Assembly: GCA_041918155.1 (NCBI GenBank)
Contig: JAYRWH010000067.1
Location: forward strand, 15,750 to 79,749
Origin: UBA668 sp041918155
Lineage (GTDB): Bacteria; Actinomycetota; Acidimicrobiia; Acidimicrobiales; Ilumatobacteraceae
Reading direction: 5' to 3'
Length of the DNA: 64,000 bases
The notes under the pieces are model-generated. The model was not told where the DNA came from. It saw only the letters and a program-made list of their open reading frames with translations, and did not search any database. This document shows, one piece after another, positions 24,388 to 31,836 of the stretch. Position 1 is the first letter of the stretch. Every line of letters starts with the position of its first letter. A program made the position numbers and the translations under genes.

Positions 24388-24633
24388 ATGAAGGTCTGGA
24401 TCGACCAGGATCTCTGCACCGGTGACGGCCTGTGCGAGGAAATCGCACCCGACGTCTTCACCCTGCTCGACGACGGCCTTGCCTACGTGAAGGAAGGCGA
24501 CAAGGTGTTCGCCACCGCCAAAGGCAACGCTCAGGGCGCCGACGGTATGGCCAACATCGCCGACAACCGCCTCGACGCGGTCATCGAGAGCGCCGAGGAG
24601 TGCCCCGGCGAGTGCATCTTCATCGAGCCCTAG
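24388..24633 (+). CDS. Ferredoxin, [3Fe-4S]/[4Fe-4S] type
   Basis: The 81-residue protein is a small electron carrier. Its cluster ligands are in DQDLCTGDGLCEE (C-x5-C, with Asp/Gly at the position of the fourth ligand) and ESAEECPGEC. The missing central Cys suggests a [3Fe-4S] cluster, as in ferredoxins that serve actinobacterial P450s. No P450 or reductase is adjacent. It has a good ribosome-binding site and ends at a strong terminator. Confidence 0.88.
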   Translation: MKVWIDQDLCTGDGLCEEIAPDVFTLLDDGLAYVKEGDKVFATAKGNAQGADGMANIADNRLDAVIESAEECPGECIFIEP

Positions 24634-24655
24634 CCCAACCGGCCCGTACGATCTG

Positions 24656-24683
24656 AAAGGAGCGGCCCGCGGGCCGCTCCTTT
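24656..24683. terminator. Perfect 28-bp palindromic terminator
   Basis: Two 14-base arms (AAAGGAGCGGCCCG and its complement) form an uninterrupted palindrome ending in TTTT. It stands between the convergent ferredoxin and trmI genes and can serve both. Confidence 0.92.
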
Positions 24684-24699
24684 TCGCGTCGCCCGGCAA

Positions 24700-25470
24700 T
24701 CAACCGAGGAAGCGGCCGACGGTGAGGAATGCAGTGTGGGCCACCATGCGGTGGTCAGGGCGCACGGCCTGGCCTTCGATGTACCAACCGCGGTGCAACA
24801 CCTCGAGCGTGCGGGTGCCGTTCCAGGCCTTGCTCGCCATCGCCTCGCGGGTCTGAGCCGCCTGGGTGATCGAGGGCGTGTAGGCCACGAGGATTCCGCC
24901 GGGGCGCAGGGCCTCCGTCGCGTGCGGAACTACTCGCCACGGCTCTGGCAGGTCGAGCACGACGCGGTCGAGATCGCGCTCGGCGATACCGGCATAGGCG
25001 TCGCCCAACTTGGCGTGGTAGCGATCCAGCACGCCCTCCCCCAGAAACGTGCGCACATTTGCCTTGGCTCGGTTGAGGAAGTCTTCGCGGATCTCGTAGC
25101 CGATGATCTCCGCGCCGTAGCGCAGCATGGTCATGCTGAGCGCGCCCGAGCCGAGGCCGCTCTCGAACACGGTGACGCCGGGGCCGATGTCGGCGAGCAT
25201 GCAGATCGGCGCAAGATCCTTCGGGTAGATCACCTGCGCGCCGCGCGGCATCTCCAGCACGAAGTCCTCCAACGTCGGCCGCAGGGCCGTGTAGTTGGCG
25301 CCCTTCGTGCTACGGAAGATCGATCCCTCGGGCCGCTCCACCATCTCGGCATGAGGCACCAGGCCGGCGTGAGTGTGGAACTCGGCGCCCTCGGCGAGCG
25401 TGATGAGGTAGCGGCGCTGCTTGTTGTCGAGTAGCAGCACCTTGTCGCCGTAGGCGAACGGGCGGTTCAT
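24700..25470 (-). CDS. trmI: tRNA (adenine-58-N1)-methyltransferase TrmI
   Basis: TrmI makes m1A58 in the tRNA T-loop. The 256-residue protein has the N-terminal beta domain, FRSTKGANYTALRPTLEDFVLEMPRGAQVIYPKD (the RG-QVIYPKD signature), the SAM motif VFESGLGSGALSM, and DLPEPWRVV near the active site. The ATG overlaps the ttuA-like stop by 4 bp, so the two tRNA T-loop enzymes are translated together. The linkage of trmI to the Pup region is also seen in mycobacteria. Confidence 0.95.
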   Translation of the reverse strand: MNRPFAYGDKVLLLDNKQRRYLITLAEGAEFHTHAGLVPHAEMVERPEGSIFRSTKGANYTALRPTLEDFVLEMPRGAQVIYPKDLAPICMLADIGPGVTVFESGLGSGALSMTMLRYGAEIIGYEIREDFLNRAKANVRTFLGEGVLDRYHAKLGDAYAGIAERDLDRVVLDLPEPWRVVPHATEALRPGGILVAYTPSITQAAQTREAMASKAWNGTRTLEVLHRGWYIEGQAVRPDHRMVAHTAFLTVGRFLG

Positions 25471-26432
25471 CGGTTGCGTCCTTTCCGGAGCAGCACTTCC
25501 ACCGGCACCGGGGCGTGCGCCGCCGACTTCTCCACCAAGCGGCAGAACGTGCACACCTCACCGGTCGTGGGCGAACCGCACGAGGCACACGAACGCAAGC
25601 CGTCCACCGCGGCGGCCGAGAGGCCGGCCAGCACCGGCGCCATGTTGTCGAGGAAGCCGAGGTAGAAGTTGGCCTTCGCCCCCGGCGACTGGGCTTCGAT
25701 GTCGTTGAGTGCGGCCTTGTAGGCGAGGTGCTTGTTCCCCACCGCCATCGGGCACTCGTCGACGAGGTAGTCGATGCCGCGCACGATGCACCACGCCGCC
25801 ATCTCGCGCTCGGTGAGACGCACGAGCGGCTTCACCTTCTTGGGGAACCCGTCGCGGGCGGGCAGCACCGGCAACTGACGCGCGAGGTACTCCACGTCCC
25901 AGCGCAGGGTGTTGCCGAACAACACGGCAGCCTCGTCGTCGAGGTTGTGGCCGGTGACGAGCACGGTGTAGCCGCCCTCGAGCGCCGCCTTGTCGAACAG
26001 GTGGCGCTTGCTGATGCCGCACGCGCTGCAGGGCACGCGCTTGGTCGCCTTGGAGGCGGTGGGCACGTCGTAGCCGTAGTCCTCGCGCAGCTTCACCTCG
26101 ATCAGCTTCAGGCCACGCTCGGTGGCGAAGTTGCGCGCGTACTCGGCGGAGGTGTCGCTGTACTCCCCGATCCCCAGCCCGATGTACAGGCCGTCGGCCT
26201 GGTAGCCGAGCTCGACCAGGATGTCCCACACGGCCAGGCTGTCCTTGCCGCCCGAGACGGCCACGAGCACCTTGTCGTCGAGCCGCAGCATGTCGAACTT
26301 CTCGATCGCCTTGGTCACCTGACGGCGGCACAGCTCGACGAAGTGCTCGGCGCAGAAGTGGGCGTTGTGGCGCGGCAGGTCGATGATCGCCGGTGCCTTG
26401 CAGGTGCGGCACTTCGAGCCGACTGCGACCAT
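25467..26432 (-). CDS. ttuA: TtuA/NcsA-type tRNA thiolase (TIGR00269-like)
   Basis: The 321-residue protein belongs to the PP-loop ATPases that thiolate tRNA. SGGKDS (60-65) binds ATP. Zinc-finger cysteines occur at both ends (C8, C11, C27 with His; CASCGSPTTGEVCTFC), and VPCSACGISK plus a later VDECPM supply three cysteines placed like the [4Fe-4S] ligands of Thermus TtuA. TtuA adds sulphur to T54 with the ubiquitin-like carrier TtuB. A TtuB-like gene directly upstream and trmI downstream support this assignment over TtcA, but U34 thiolation (NcsA) remains possible. Confidence 0.78.
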   Translation of the reverse strand: MVAVGSKCRTCKAPAIIDLPRHNAHFCAEHFVELCRRQVTKAIEKFDMLRLDDKVLVAVSGGKDSLAVWDILVELGYQADGLYIGLGIGEYSDTSAEYARNFATERGLKLIEVKLREDYGYDVPTASKATKRVPCSACGISKRHLFDKAALEGGYTVLVTGHNLDDEAAVLFGNTLRWDVEYLARQLPVLPARDGFPKKVKPLVRLTEREMAAWCIVRGIDYLVDECPMAVGNKHLAYKAALNDIEAQSPGAKANFYLGFLDNMAPVLAGLSAAAVDGLRSCASCGSPTTGEVCTFCRLVEKSAAHAPVPVEVLLRKGRNR

Positions 26433-26629
26433 CAGGCACCTCCGGAGATGACCGGGCGGATCTCCACCACATCGTCGTCGCCGAGATCGGCGTCGCCCGG
26501 CACGAGAGTGCCGTTGCGGATGACGAGGTGCGACTCGCGCGGCAACCCCAGCTCTGCCAACAGCGCGTTGACGTTGCGCCGGCCCTCGACCGTCACCTCG
26601 CGCTTGGGATTGCGTAGCAGCACCCTCAT
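26432..26629 (-). CDS. ttuB: Ubiquitin-fold sulphur carrier (TtuB/MoaD/ThiS-like)
   Basis: The 65-residue protein has a beta-grasp pattern and ends VISGGA; carriers usually end in Gly-Gly, so the terminal Ala is unusual and may be trimmed or tolerated. VEGRRNVNALLAELGL and DDDVVEIRPVISGG match the MoaD/ThiS core. The one-base overlap with the ttuA-like gene points to a role as its sulphur donor. No E1-like activator (TtuC/MoeB) is in the window. The ATG overlaps the upstream stop by 4 bp. Confidence 0.75.
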   Translation of the reverse strand: MRVLLRNPKREVTVEGRRNVNALLAELGLPRESHLVIRNGTLVPGDADLGDDDVVEIRPVISGGA

Positions 26630-26895
26630 CGGGCGCGGGCCGCGGCCTTGCGCTCGGCACGAGTGGCCGGGCGGACGGCGACGATCGTGATCGTGTCGCC
26701 CGGCGCCAGGCGCTCGGTGGTGAGTGTCTCTTCCTGGCGGCCCATGAACCGCCTCACCAGTCGCGGGCCCCACATGAACGCGCCGACGACCAACCACCCG
26801 CGGCGGCCACCGAGGACGCCCTTGGAGATGGCGTTCTGGCGCAGCAGCGCGGTGGGCGACAGCAGGCTGGTCTTCTTCGCCGTGTTGGGCGCCAT
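26626..26895 (-). CDS. Small basic hypothetical protein
   Basis: The 89-residue protein has a basic N-terminus, one hydrophobic stretch (GWLVVGAFMWG, about 33-43) and a basic Ala/Arg tail (TRAERKAAARAR). The hydrophobic stretch is short for a membrane helix. I do not recognise the family. It is translationally coupled (4-bp overlap) to the TtuB-like gene, so it may belong to the same pathway. Confidence 0.65.
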   Translation of the reverse strand: MAPNTAKKTSLLSPTALLRQNAISKGVLGGRRGWLVVGAFMWGPRLVRRFMGRQEETLTTERLAPGDTITIVAVRPATRAERKAAARAR

Positions 26896-26900
26896 GGGGG

Positions 26901-27107
26901 TTACAGCCGTCGGATCTCGACGAACGTGGTCTTCTTCTTGCCGGCGCGGCGGCCGAGCAAGAAGAAGATGACGAGCAGCAACACCCCACCGACGGCCACG
27001 ACCGTGATCAGGGTCTGCTTCTTGTCCTCGAGCTTGCCCTGCAAGCCGTCCTGCGCAATGCGGAACTTGGCCTCGAGGTCGTCGCGGGTGATACGGGGCT
27101 GCGCCAT
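26901..27107 (-). CDS. Small single-span membrane protein
   Basis: The 68-residue protein has a charged N-terminal helix (1-32) and one membrane helix (TLITVVAVGGVLLLVIFFLLG, about 32-52), followed by a basic RRAGKKK stop-transfer. Function unknown. It lies between a holin-like gene and the small basic protein in a tightly packed operon. Confidence 0.7.
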   Translation of the reverse strand: MAQPRITRDDLEAKFRIAQDGLQGKLEDKKQTLITVVAVGGVLLLVIFFLLGRRAGKKKTTFVEIRRL

Positions 27108-27108
27108 G

Positions 27109-27459
27109 TCAGGTGTGCTCCTTGTTCAGGGGCTTCTTGCTGATGCGGGTGAGGGCGATGACGGCGACCACGAGGCACGCCAGCAGTGCGATGAGATACG
27201 GCAGCAGGCTCATCCAGCGACCGGCGAAGGTTCCGGGCCACTCCGCCTGGATCATACGCAGCACGCCCAGCGAGACGAACGCCGTGCCACCGCCGATGAG
27301 CAGGGCGCCGATGATGCCGAACGCGATCCAGCGGCCCGCGCCCTTCAGCGGCCCGAGCGTCTCCTGGCGGGCGTAGTCCTTGACGAGCTGCACCAGCTCA
27401 CCCACGCTGGCACCAGAGCCTGCCTTCTTGCTATCGCGATCCGTCTCGGGCACGCCCAT
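27109..27459 (-). CDS. Holin-X-like (phage holin superfamily III) membrane protein
   Basis: The 116-residue protein has a cytoplasmic segment with VGELVQLVKDYARQET (typical of the actinobacterial Phage_holin_3_6 family, DUF1469-like), then two membrane helices (about 48-70 and 84-106) and a basic tail. Despite the name, these are chromosomal housekeeping proteins with no lysis genes nearby. ATG 27459 is chosen over a GTG at 27486 because family homology starts after it. It probably opens the operon leading to trmI. Confidence 0.72.
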   Translation of the reverse strand: MGVPETDRDSKKAGSGASVGELVQLVKDYARQETLGPLKGAGRWIAFGIIGALLIGGGTAFVSLGVLRMIQAEWPGTFAGRWMSLLPYLIALLACLVVAVIALTRISKKPLNKEHT

Positions 27460-27502
27460 ATGTGTACCACGCAGGCGGCCGTTCACCTACCGCGAACGGC
27501 GA

Positions 27503-28120
27503 TCAACCGTGCAAACGGAACTGCAGGACGGGCTCGATCTCGTCGAGCAGCCCGGCCAATCTGTGGGCACGAACCCCCGCTCCGCCGGCGCACAGCAGGT
27601 CGTAACGGTCGGCGTCGCCGAGCGGCGCCAGCCAGGCAAGCTGGTACGTGAGCAGCACCGGGTCGTCGCTGGGCTCCACCCCTTGATCGCGGTTGGGGTC
27701 GCCGACCTCCACCGCCAAGGCCGCCGCCCGGCGCGTTCGGCGGCCCAGTTCCGTGAGCGTTTCGGCATCGACTGCGTCCCCCGGGTCGTCGGGCCAGTCC
27801 TCCACGTCGGCGCACGGGTACGGATCATCCGCCAGCCAGTTCACGGCACGGATCCGGCGCCCCATCCCCGCCACGACCGCGTAGCGGCCGTCGGGGGTCT
27901 GGGCCGCGCGCAGCACGGTGGCCACGCAGCCGACGTCGTTGCGCTGGTCACCGCCGCCCACCTCCTTGCCCCGGGCGATCAGCACCACCCCGAACTCCGG
28001 GTCAGGCGCCGCGAGCACATCGATCATCAGCGCCCGGTAGCGGGGCTCGAACACGTGCAGCTGCAGAAGCGAACCAGGCAGCATCGTCGTGCCGATCGGG
28101 AACATGGGCATGCGGGCCAC
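27503..28120 (-). CDS. LON substrate-binding-domain protein
   Basis: The 205-residue protein consists of only the N-terminal LON domain (PMFPIGTTMLPGSLLQLHVFEPRYRAL is diagnostic) without ATPase or protease parts. Stand-alone LON-domain proteins are common in actinobacteria; their function is unknown but may involve substrate recognition. GTG 28120 is favoured over ATG 28111 because a -10 hexamer lies 6 nt upstream of the GTG. Confidence 0.85.
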   Translation of the reverse strand: MARMPMFPIGTTMLPGSLLQLHVFEPRYRALMIDVLAAPDPEFGVVLIARGKEVGGGDQRNDVGCVATVLRAAQTPDGRYAVVAGMGRRIRAVNWLADDPYPCADVEDWPDDPGDAVDAETLTELGRRTRRAAALAVEVGDPNRDQGVEPSDDPVLLTYQLAWLAPLGDADRYDLLCAGGAGVRAHRLAGLLDEIEPVLQFRLHG

Positions 28121-28126
28121 GCGCCG

Positions 28127-28132
28127 ACGCTA
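28127..28132 (-). promoter_or_regulatory. -10 TAGCGT, leaderless promoter of the LON-domain gene
   Basis: TAGCGT on the minus strand ends 6 nt before the GTG at 28120. Confidence 0.5.
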
Positions 28133-28138
28133 TCCCCC

Positions 28139-29590
28139 TCAGCGTGGACCGAGCTCGGCCGAACTCGGTACGGCGAGGTAGGTGCCCATGATGCCCGCGA
28201 ACAACTCCCAGATCGGCCGGTAGATGATCTGCTCGGCGATCTGGGGCCCGTTCAACAACATCACGAACTCGATCGTGCGCCCGTCTTCCAGCGGAATGTA
28301 GCCCGACAACGTCTTGGCCCCGGGATTGCCGCCCACCCCGTCCTGGTAGTTGAACATGGTGCCGGTCGTGGCGCGGATCTTCCCGAACAGCGGGCTGCCG
28401 CTGGCGAAGTCTAAATCGAGCAGGCCACCAGGCTGGCCGCCAGCGGGCATACCGGTGCCGATCGCGTCGGCCGGCGATCCGTGCTGCAGCACGGCAAGCA
28501 ACGCCTGGCACGTCATCCGGTTCGCGTCGGAGAGCCCCGAGCCGTCGACGATCCACAACCCGTCGAACGGGACGTTCCATTCGCCGAGCTTCTGGATCAC
28601 CACGTTGAGCCCGGCCTGCAGGGTGCCCGAGCCGCCGGCGGCGATGCCGATCTCCTTGAGGAGCATCTCCGCGGTGTTGACATCGTTCGTCGTGAGCATC
28701 TCCTGGATGATCAGCGGCAACGGATTCGACTGGATCGTGGCGACGGTCGTGGTGCTCGACGACCGGCCCGACCTTCCATCACCTTCCACCTTGATGCCCT
28801 TCTCCTCGAGCAGGGCGGTGAACACGCGAGCGGCGCCGATGACCGGGTTGCTCGACACCTTCGTCGCGGTCTCGCGCGCGTCGTTCACGAGGAGCGCCGA
28901 GATCGGGCCGCCCCCCTGGACCCGCTGGTCGGCGGTCCAGGCCGTCGGGTACCACTCATCGTCGTACTTCGACGCGTCGCCGACCACCGCGCCGTACACA
29001 TGCTTGACTCCGGCGGCGACGACGAGGTCGGCGAGTTCATCGATCGTGGTCTTGTTGAACGGCGGGTGCGCAGTGTCGGGGCCGTTCCACCAGAAGCTGC
29101 TGAGCAGCGGATCGCCACCCCCGACGAGGAACAAGTTGCCGCGCACGAAACCATCGGCGTCCACCTCGCCCTGCACGAGCGTCGTGAAACGATGGTCCGC
29201 GCCGAGCACATCGAGCGCCACCGCCGCGGTGACGATCATCATGTTGCCGGCGGGGCGCAACGACTTCGTCTCGTTCTTCGCCCCGACCGGTTCGCCATCG
29301 ATGGAGATATCGACGCACGACGAGTCGTCGATCGTGTTGAGCAGGGGGATCAGCGCGTTCTTGAACTGGCTGCCGAGCGCTTCGCGGGTCAGGATCGACG
29401 GAGCCCGGCGCACGGACAGCAGCGGTGTGGTGAGCACCGACGGGGCCACGACCGGGGCGCCGTTGTCGGCCGACACATCCACCGCGGCCGGCTGACGGCT
29501 GTCGGCCACCTTCCACACCAGCCCCAACGCCGCCGCGGGGATCAGCGCCGCGACCAGGAGCGCCGGATAGGGGTTGCGACTGCCCGACAT
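28139..29590 (-). CDS. PBP4/DacB-type (peptidase S13) protein lacking catalytic motifs
   Basis: The 483-residue protein has an N-terminal membrane anchor (about 8-27) and the fold of D-Ala-D-Ala carboxypeptidase S13: LRPAG...VTAAVALDVLG, HRFTT, GNLFLVGGGDP, VDGSGLSDANRMT and GYIPLEDGRTIEFVMLLNG. The catalytic motifs are degraded. SxxK is Gly115-Asn-Met-Met118, KTG is Thr408-Thr-Gly, and the SDN region reads TNDVN. It should therefore not hydrolyse peptidoglycan or be acylated by beta-lactams, and may be a structural or regulatory relative in the periplasm-like space. The start overlaps the acyl-CoA ligase stop by one base. Confidence 0.82.
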   Translation of the reverse strand: MSGSRNPYPALLVAALIPAAALGLVWKVADSRQPAAVDVSADNGAPVVAPSVLTTPLLSVRRAPSILTREALGSQFKNALIPLLNTIDDSSCVDISIDGEPVGAKNETKSLRPAGNMMIVTAAVALDVLGADHRFTTLVQGEVDADGFVRGNLFLVGGGDPLLSSFWWNGPDTAHPPFNKTTIDELADLVVAAGVKHVYGAVVGDASKYDDEWYPTAWTADQRVQGGGPISALLVNDARETATKVSSNPVIGAARVFTALLEEKGIKVEGDGRSGRSSSTTTVATIQSNPLPLIIQEMLTTNDVNTAEMLLKEIGIAAGGSGTLQAGLNVVIQKLGEWNVPFDGLWIVDGSGLSDANRMTCQALLAVLQHGSPADAIGTGMPAGGQPGGLLDLDFASGSPLFGKIRATTGTMFNYQDGVGGNPGAKTLSGYIPLEDGRTIEFVMLLNGPQIAEQIIYRPIWELFAGIMGTYLAVPSSAELGPR

Positions 29591-31746
29591 CAGCCCAAGC
29601 CCCTCGTTCGGCGGAAGGCGGCGTACTGCCAGAGATGGCCGAGTGCCACGACGGCACGGTTGCCGCTCGCGTAGCAGAGCCGACCGCTCGCGCGAACCGC
29701 TCGCGGGCCGGCGTTGTCGGGGTCGGCCACCGCGAGCTCGGTGGCGCACAGGATGGGTTTCGCGTACTGCTCGCTGAGCGCGGCGGCGGCCTCGGCGAAG
29801 CGCTCGTCCTGGCGTTCGTGGTAGGCGACGATCCGCTCGAGGCCGTATGCGGGATAGAAGCGGCCCTCGCGCATCAGGCGGCCCTGATTGCTCTGGATCC
29901 CGAGACCAAGGTAGATGATCGCGTGTACGTCAGGGTGGGCGGCGATGAGTTCCATCACCTCGGGGATCGTGTCCCGAGTCTCCCCGCCGGCACAATCGAC
30001 GGGGTTGTTGCGGCTCCAACGCGGCGGCAGCTTCGTGTCGATCTGCGCCTTCAGGTCGTCGGGCAAGGTGAGCAACCGCAGCCGTCCGTCACGCGCGATC
30101 GCATCGCTCGTCACGACACCCCAGCCGCCGGCGGTGGTGAGCACCACCGTGTTGGGTCCCTGCGGCAGCGGTTGGGTGGCGAACGTGGCCGCAGCCTCGA
30201 AGGCCTCCTCGACGGTCGCGGCGCGGGTGACTCCCGCCTGCCGGCAGGCGCCATCGAACACCTTGTCGTTCGCCGCGAGGGCCCCGGTGTGGCTGGCCGC
30301 GGCGCGAGCCCCGCCCTCGGTGGCGCCACCCTTCACGATCACGAGCGGCTTGCGCGCCGCGACAGCGGCGAAACGATCAAGCAGCGCGCGGCCGTCGGTG
30401 ATGCCCTCGACATAGCCGAGCGACACGGCTGTGGCGTCGTCGTCGGCGTACCAGTCGAGGTAATCGGCTGGGGTGACTGCCGCGGCGTTGCCGGCCGACA
30501 CGGCGCGGCTGATGCCCACACCGGTCTGGCGCGCGTAGTTGAGGAAGCTGCTGACGAAGTTGCCACTCTGGCTGGCCACGCCGATGCGCCCCGCAGGCGG
30601 GTACGGGGCGACGATCTGGGCACACAGCGACGCTGGCGTGCTCACCACGCCCTGCCCGTTCGGCCCGGCGAGCAGGATGCCCAACTCGTCGGCGAGCGCG
30701 ACCAACGCGGCCTCGGCGACGCGCCCGGCGTCACCGGCCTCCCCGTAACCGGCGCTCGTTAGGAACGCGGCCTTCACGCCCTTCGCCGCGCATGCGCGCA
30801 GCAACTCGGTGTTCGCGCTCGCCGGCGTGCACACGAAAACTAGATCGATCACTCCATCGGGAAGGGCGGCGACGTCGGCGACGGTGCGGATGCCGAGCAC
30901 CTCCTCGCCCTGAAGGTTGGTGCCGTAGACAGCGCCGGCGAACCCACCCGCGAGCAGGTTGTGCAGGCTGACGAAACCGAACTTCCCCGGATGCGACGAG
31001 GCTCCGGCAACGAGCACGCCGCGCGGCTCGAAGAGTGCCCGGAACTGTTCATCGGTGGGCCGTGGCCGCAGGGCGGGGGTGGGGGCATCCGCGGTGCCGA
31101 TCTCCACGAGCGCGTCCACCGCCACCGGCGTACCGTCGGCGCGCACGATGAGGGGGTTGACGTCGACGCTGGCAACATCGGGCCGTGCGGCGGCCAGCGC
31201 CGAGAGCCCGAGCAGCACCTGCGCGAGCATCGCCCGATCCACCGCGGCCTCGCCGCGGAACGGCCCGAGCAGCTTCTGTGTGGCCAGCCCGTCGATCATC
31301 TCGTGGGCGTCGACCTCGGTGAGCGGCACGGGGCGGAACACGACATCGGCGAGCGCCTCGGCGAGCACACCGCCAACGCCGAGCATGACGTTGGCGCCGA
31401 ACTGCGGATCGCGCACGACACCGGCAATCAGTTCGCGATTGCCGCTGACCATCGGGGCGACGAGCACGCTCACCAGGCCGTCCGCGGGAGTGGCCGCAGC
31501 GAGCAACTCGGCGGACGCGGATTCGACCGCGGCCGCGTCTGCCAGGCGCAGCTTCACGAGCCCGCGCTCGGTCTTGTGCGCGATCGCGTCGCCGCACAAC
31601 TTGGCCACGACGGGGAAGCCCAACTCGGCTGCGGCGGCGGCCGCGGCGGCCGCGGTGGCAACTTCCCGCTCGGGAGCGAGGGGAACTCCGTATTCGAGCA
31701 GGAGTGCTTTCGATGCGGTTTCCGAGAGCGTCCGGCCGGTGGTCAT
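29590..31746 (-). CDS. Acetate/acyl-CoA ligase (NDP-forming), fused beta-alpha subunits
   Basis: The 718-residue protein combines an ATP-grasp beta part (about 1-225: LLLEYGVPLAPER, GFPVVAKLCGDAIAHKTERGLV) with the alpha part: a CoA-binding Rossmann domain (VLVAGASSHPGKFG) and ligase domains with SHTGALA, whose His is phosphorylated in the reaction. These enzymes interconvert acyl-CoA, ADP and Pi with acid, CoA and ATP. The acyl substrate is unknown. A TACCGT hexamer lies 10 nt before this ATG and 7 nt before GTG 31749, so the protein may begin one residue earlier. Confidence 0.9.
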   Translation of the reverse strand: MTTGRTLSETASKALLLEYGVPLAPEREVATAAAAAAAAAELGFPVVAKLCGDAIAHKTERGLVKLRLADAAAVESASAELLAAATPADGLVSVLVAPMVSGNRELIAGVVRDPQFGANVMLGVGGVLAEALADVVFRPVPLTEVDAHEMIDGLATQKLLGPFRGEAAVDRAMLAQVLLGLSALAAARPDVASVDVNPLIVRADGTPVAVDALVEIGTADAPTPALRPRPTDEQFRALFEPRGVLVAGASSHPGKFGFVSLHNLLAGGFAGAVYGTNLQGEEVLGIRTVADVAALPDGVIDLVFVCTPASANTELLRACAAKGVKAAFLTSAGYGEAGDAGRVAEAALVALADELGILLAGPNGQGVVSTPASLCAQIVAPYPPAGRIGVASQSGNFVSSFLNYARQTGVGISRAVSAGNAAAVTPADYLDWYADDDATAVSLGYVEGITDGRALLDRFAAVAARKPLVIVKGGATEGGARAAASHTGALAANDKVFDGACRQAGVTRAATVEEAFEAAATFATQPLPQGPNTVVLTTAGGWGVVTSDAIARDGRLRLLTLPDDLKAQIDTKLPPRWSRNNPVDCAGGETRDTIPEVMELIAAHPDVHAIIYLGLGIQSNQGRLMREGRFYPAYGLERIVAYHERQDERFAEAAAALSEQYAKPILCATELAVADPDNAGPRAVRASGRLCYASGNRAVVALGHLWQYAAFRRTRGLG

Positions 31747-31756
31747 CACGTCTGCC

Positions 31757-31762
31757 ACGGTA
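31757..31762 (-). promoter_or_regulatory. -10 TACCGT, leaderless promoter of the acyl-CoA ligase gene
   Basis: TACCGT on the minus strand is 7 nt from GTG 31749 and 10 nt from ATG 31746; the shorter gap agrees with other genes in the window. Confidence 0.45.
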
Positions 31763-31836
31763 GCCAACCGAGTGGCGCAGAAGCCGGACACTCCCACCAT
31801 GCGCCACGCACGACGGGGGTGTGAGATCGTGGAGGC

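Noticed and set aside
27109..27459. A prophage lysis gene
   Set aside because: The holin-X family is chromosomal in actinobacteria, and no endolysin or phage structural gene is near.
28111..28120. ATG 28111 as the start of the LON-domain protein
   Set aside because: The -10 hexamer lies 6 nt before GTG 28120, the spacing found at other genes here, whereas it would be 15 nt from the ATG.
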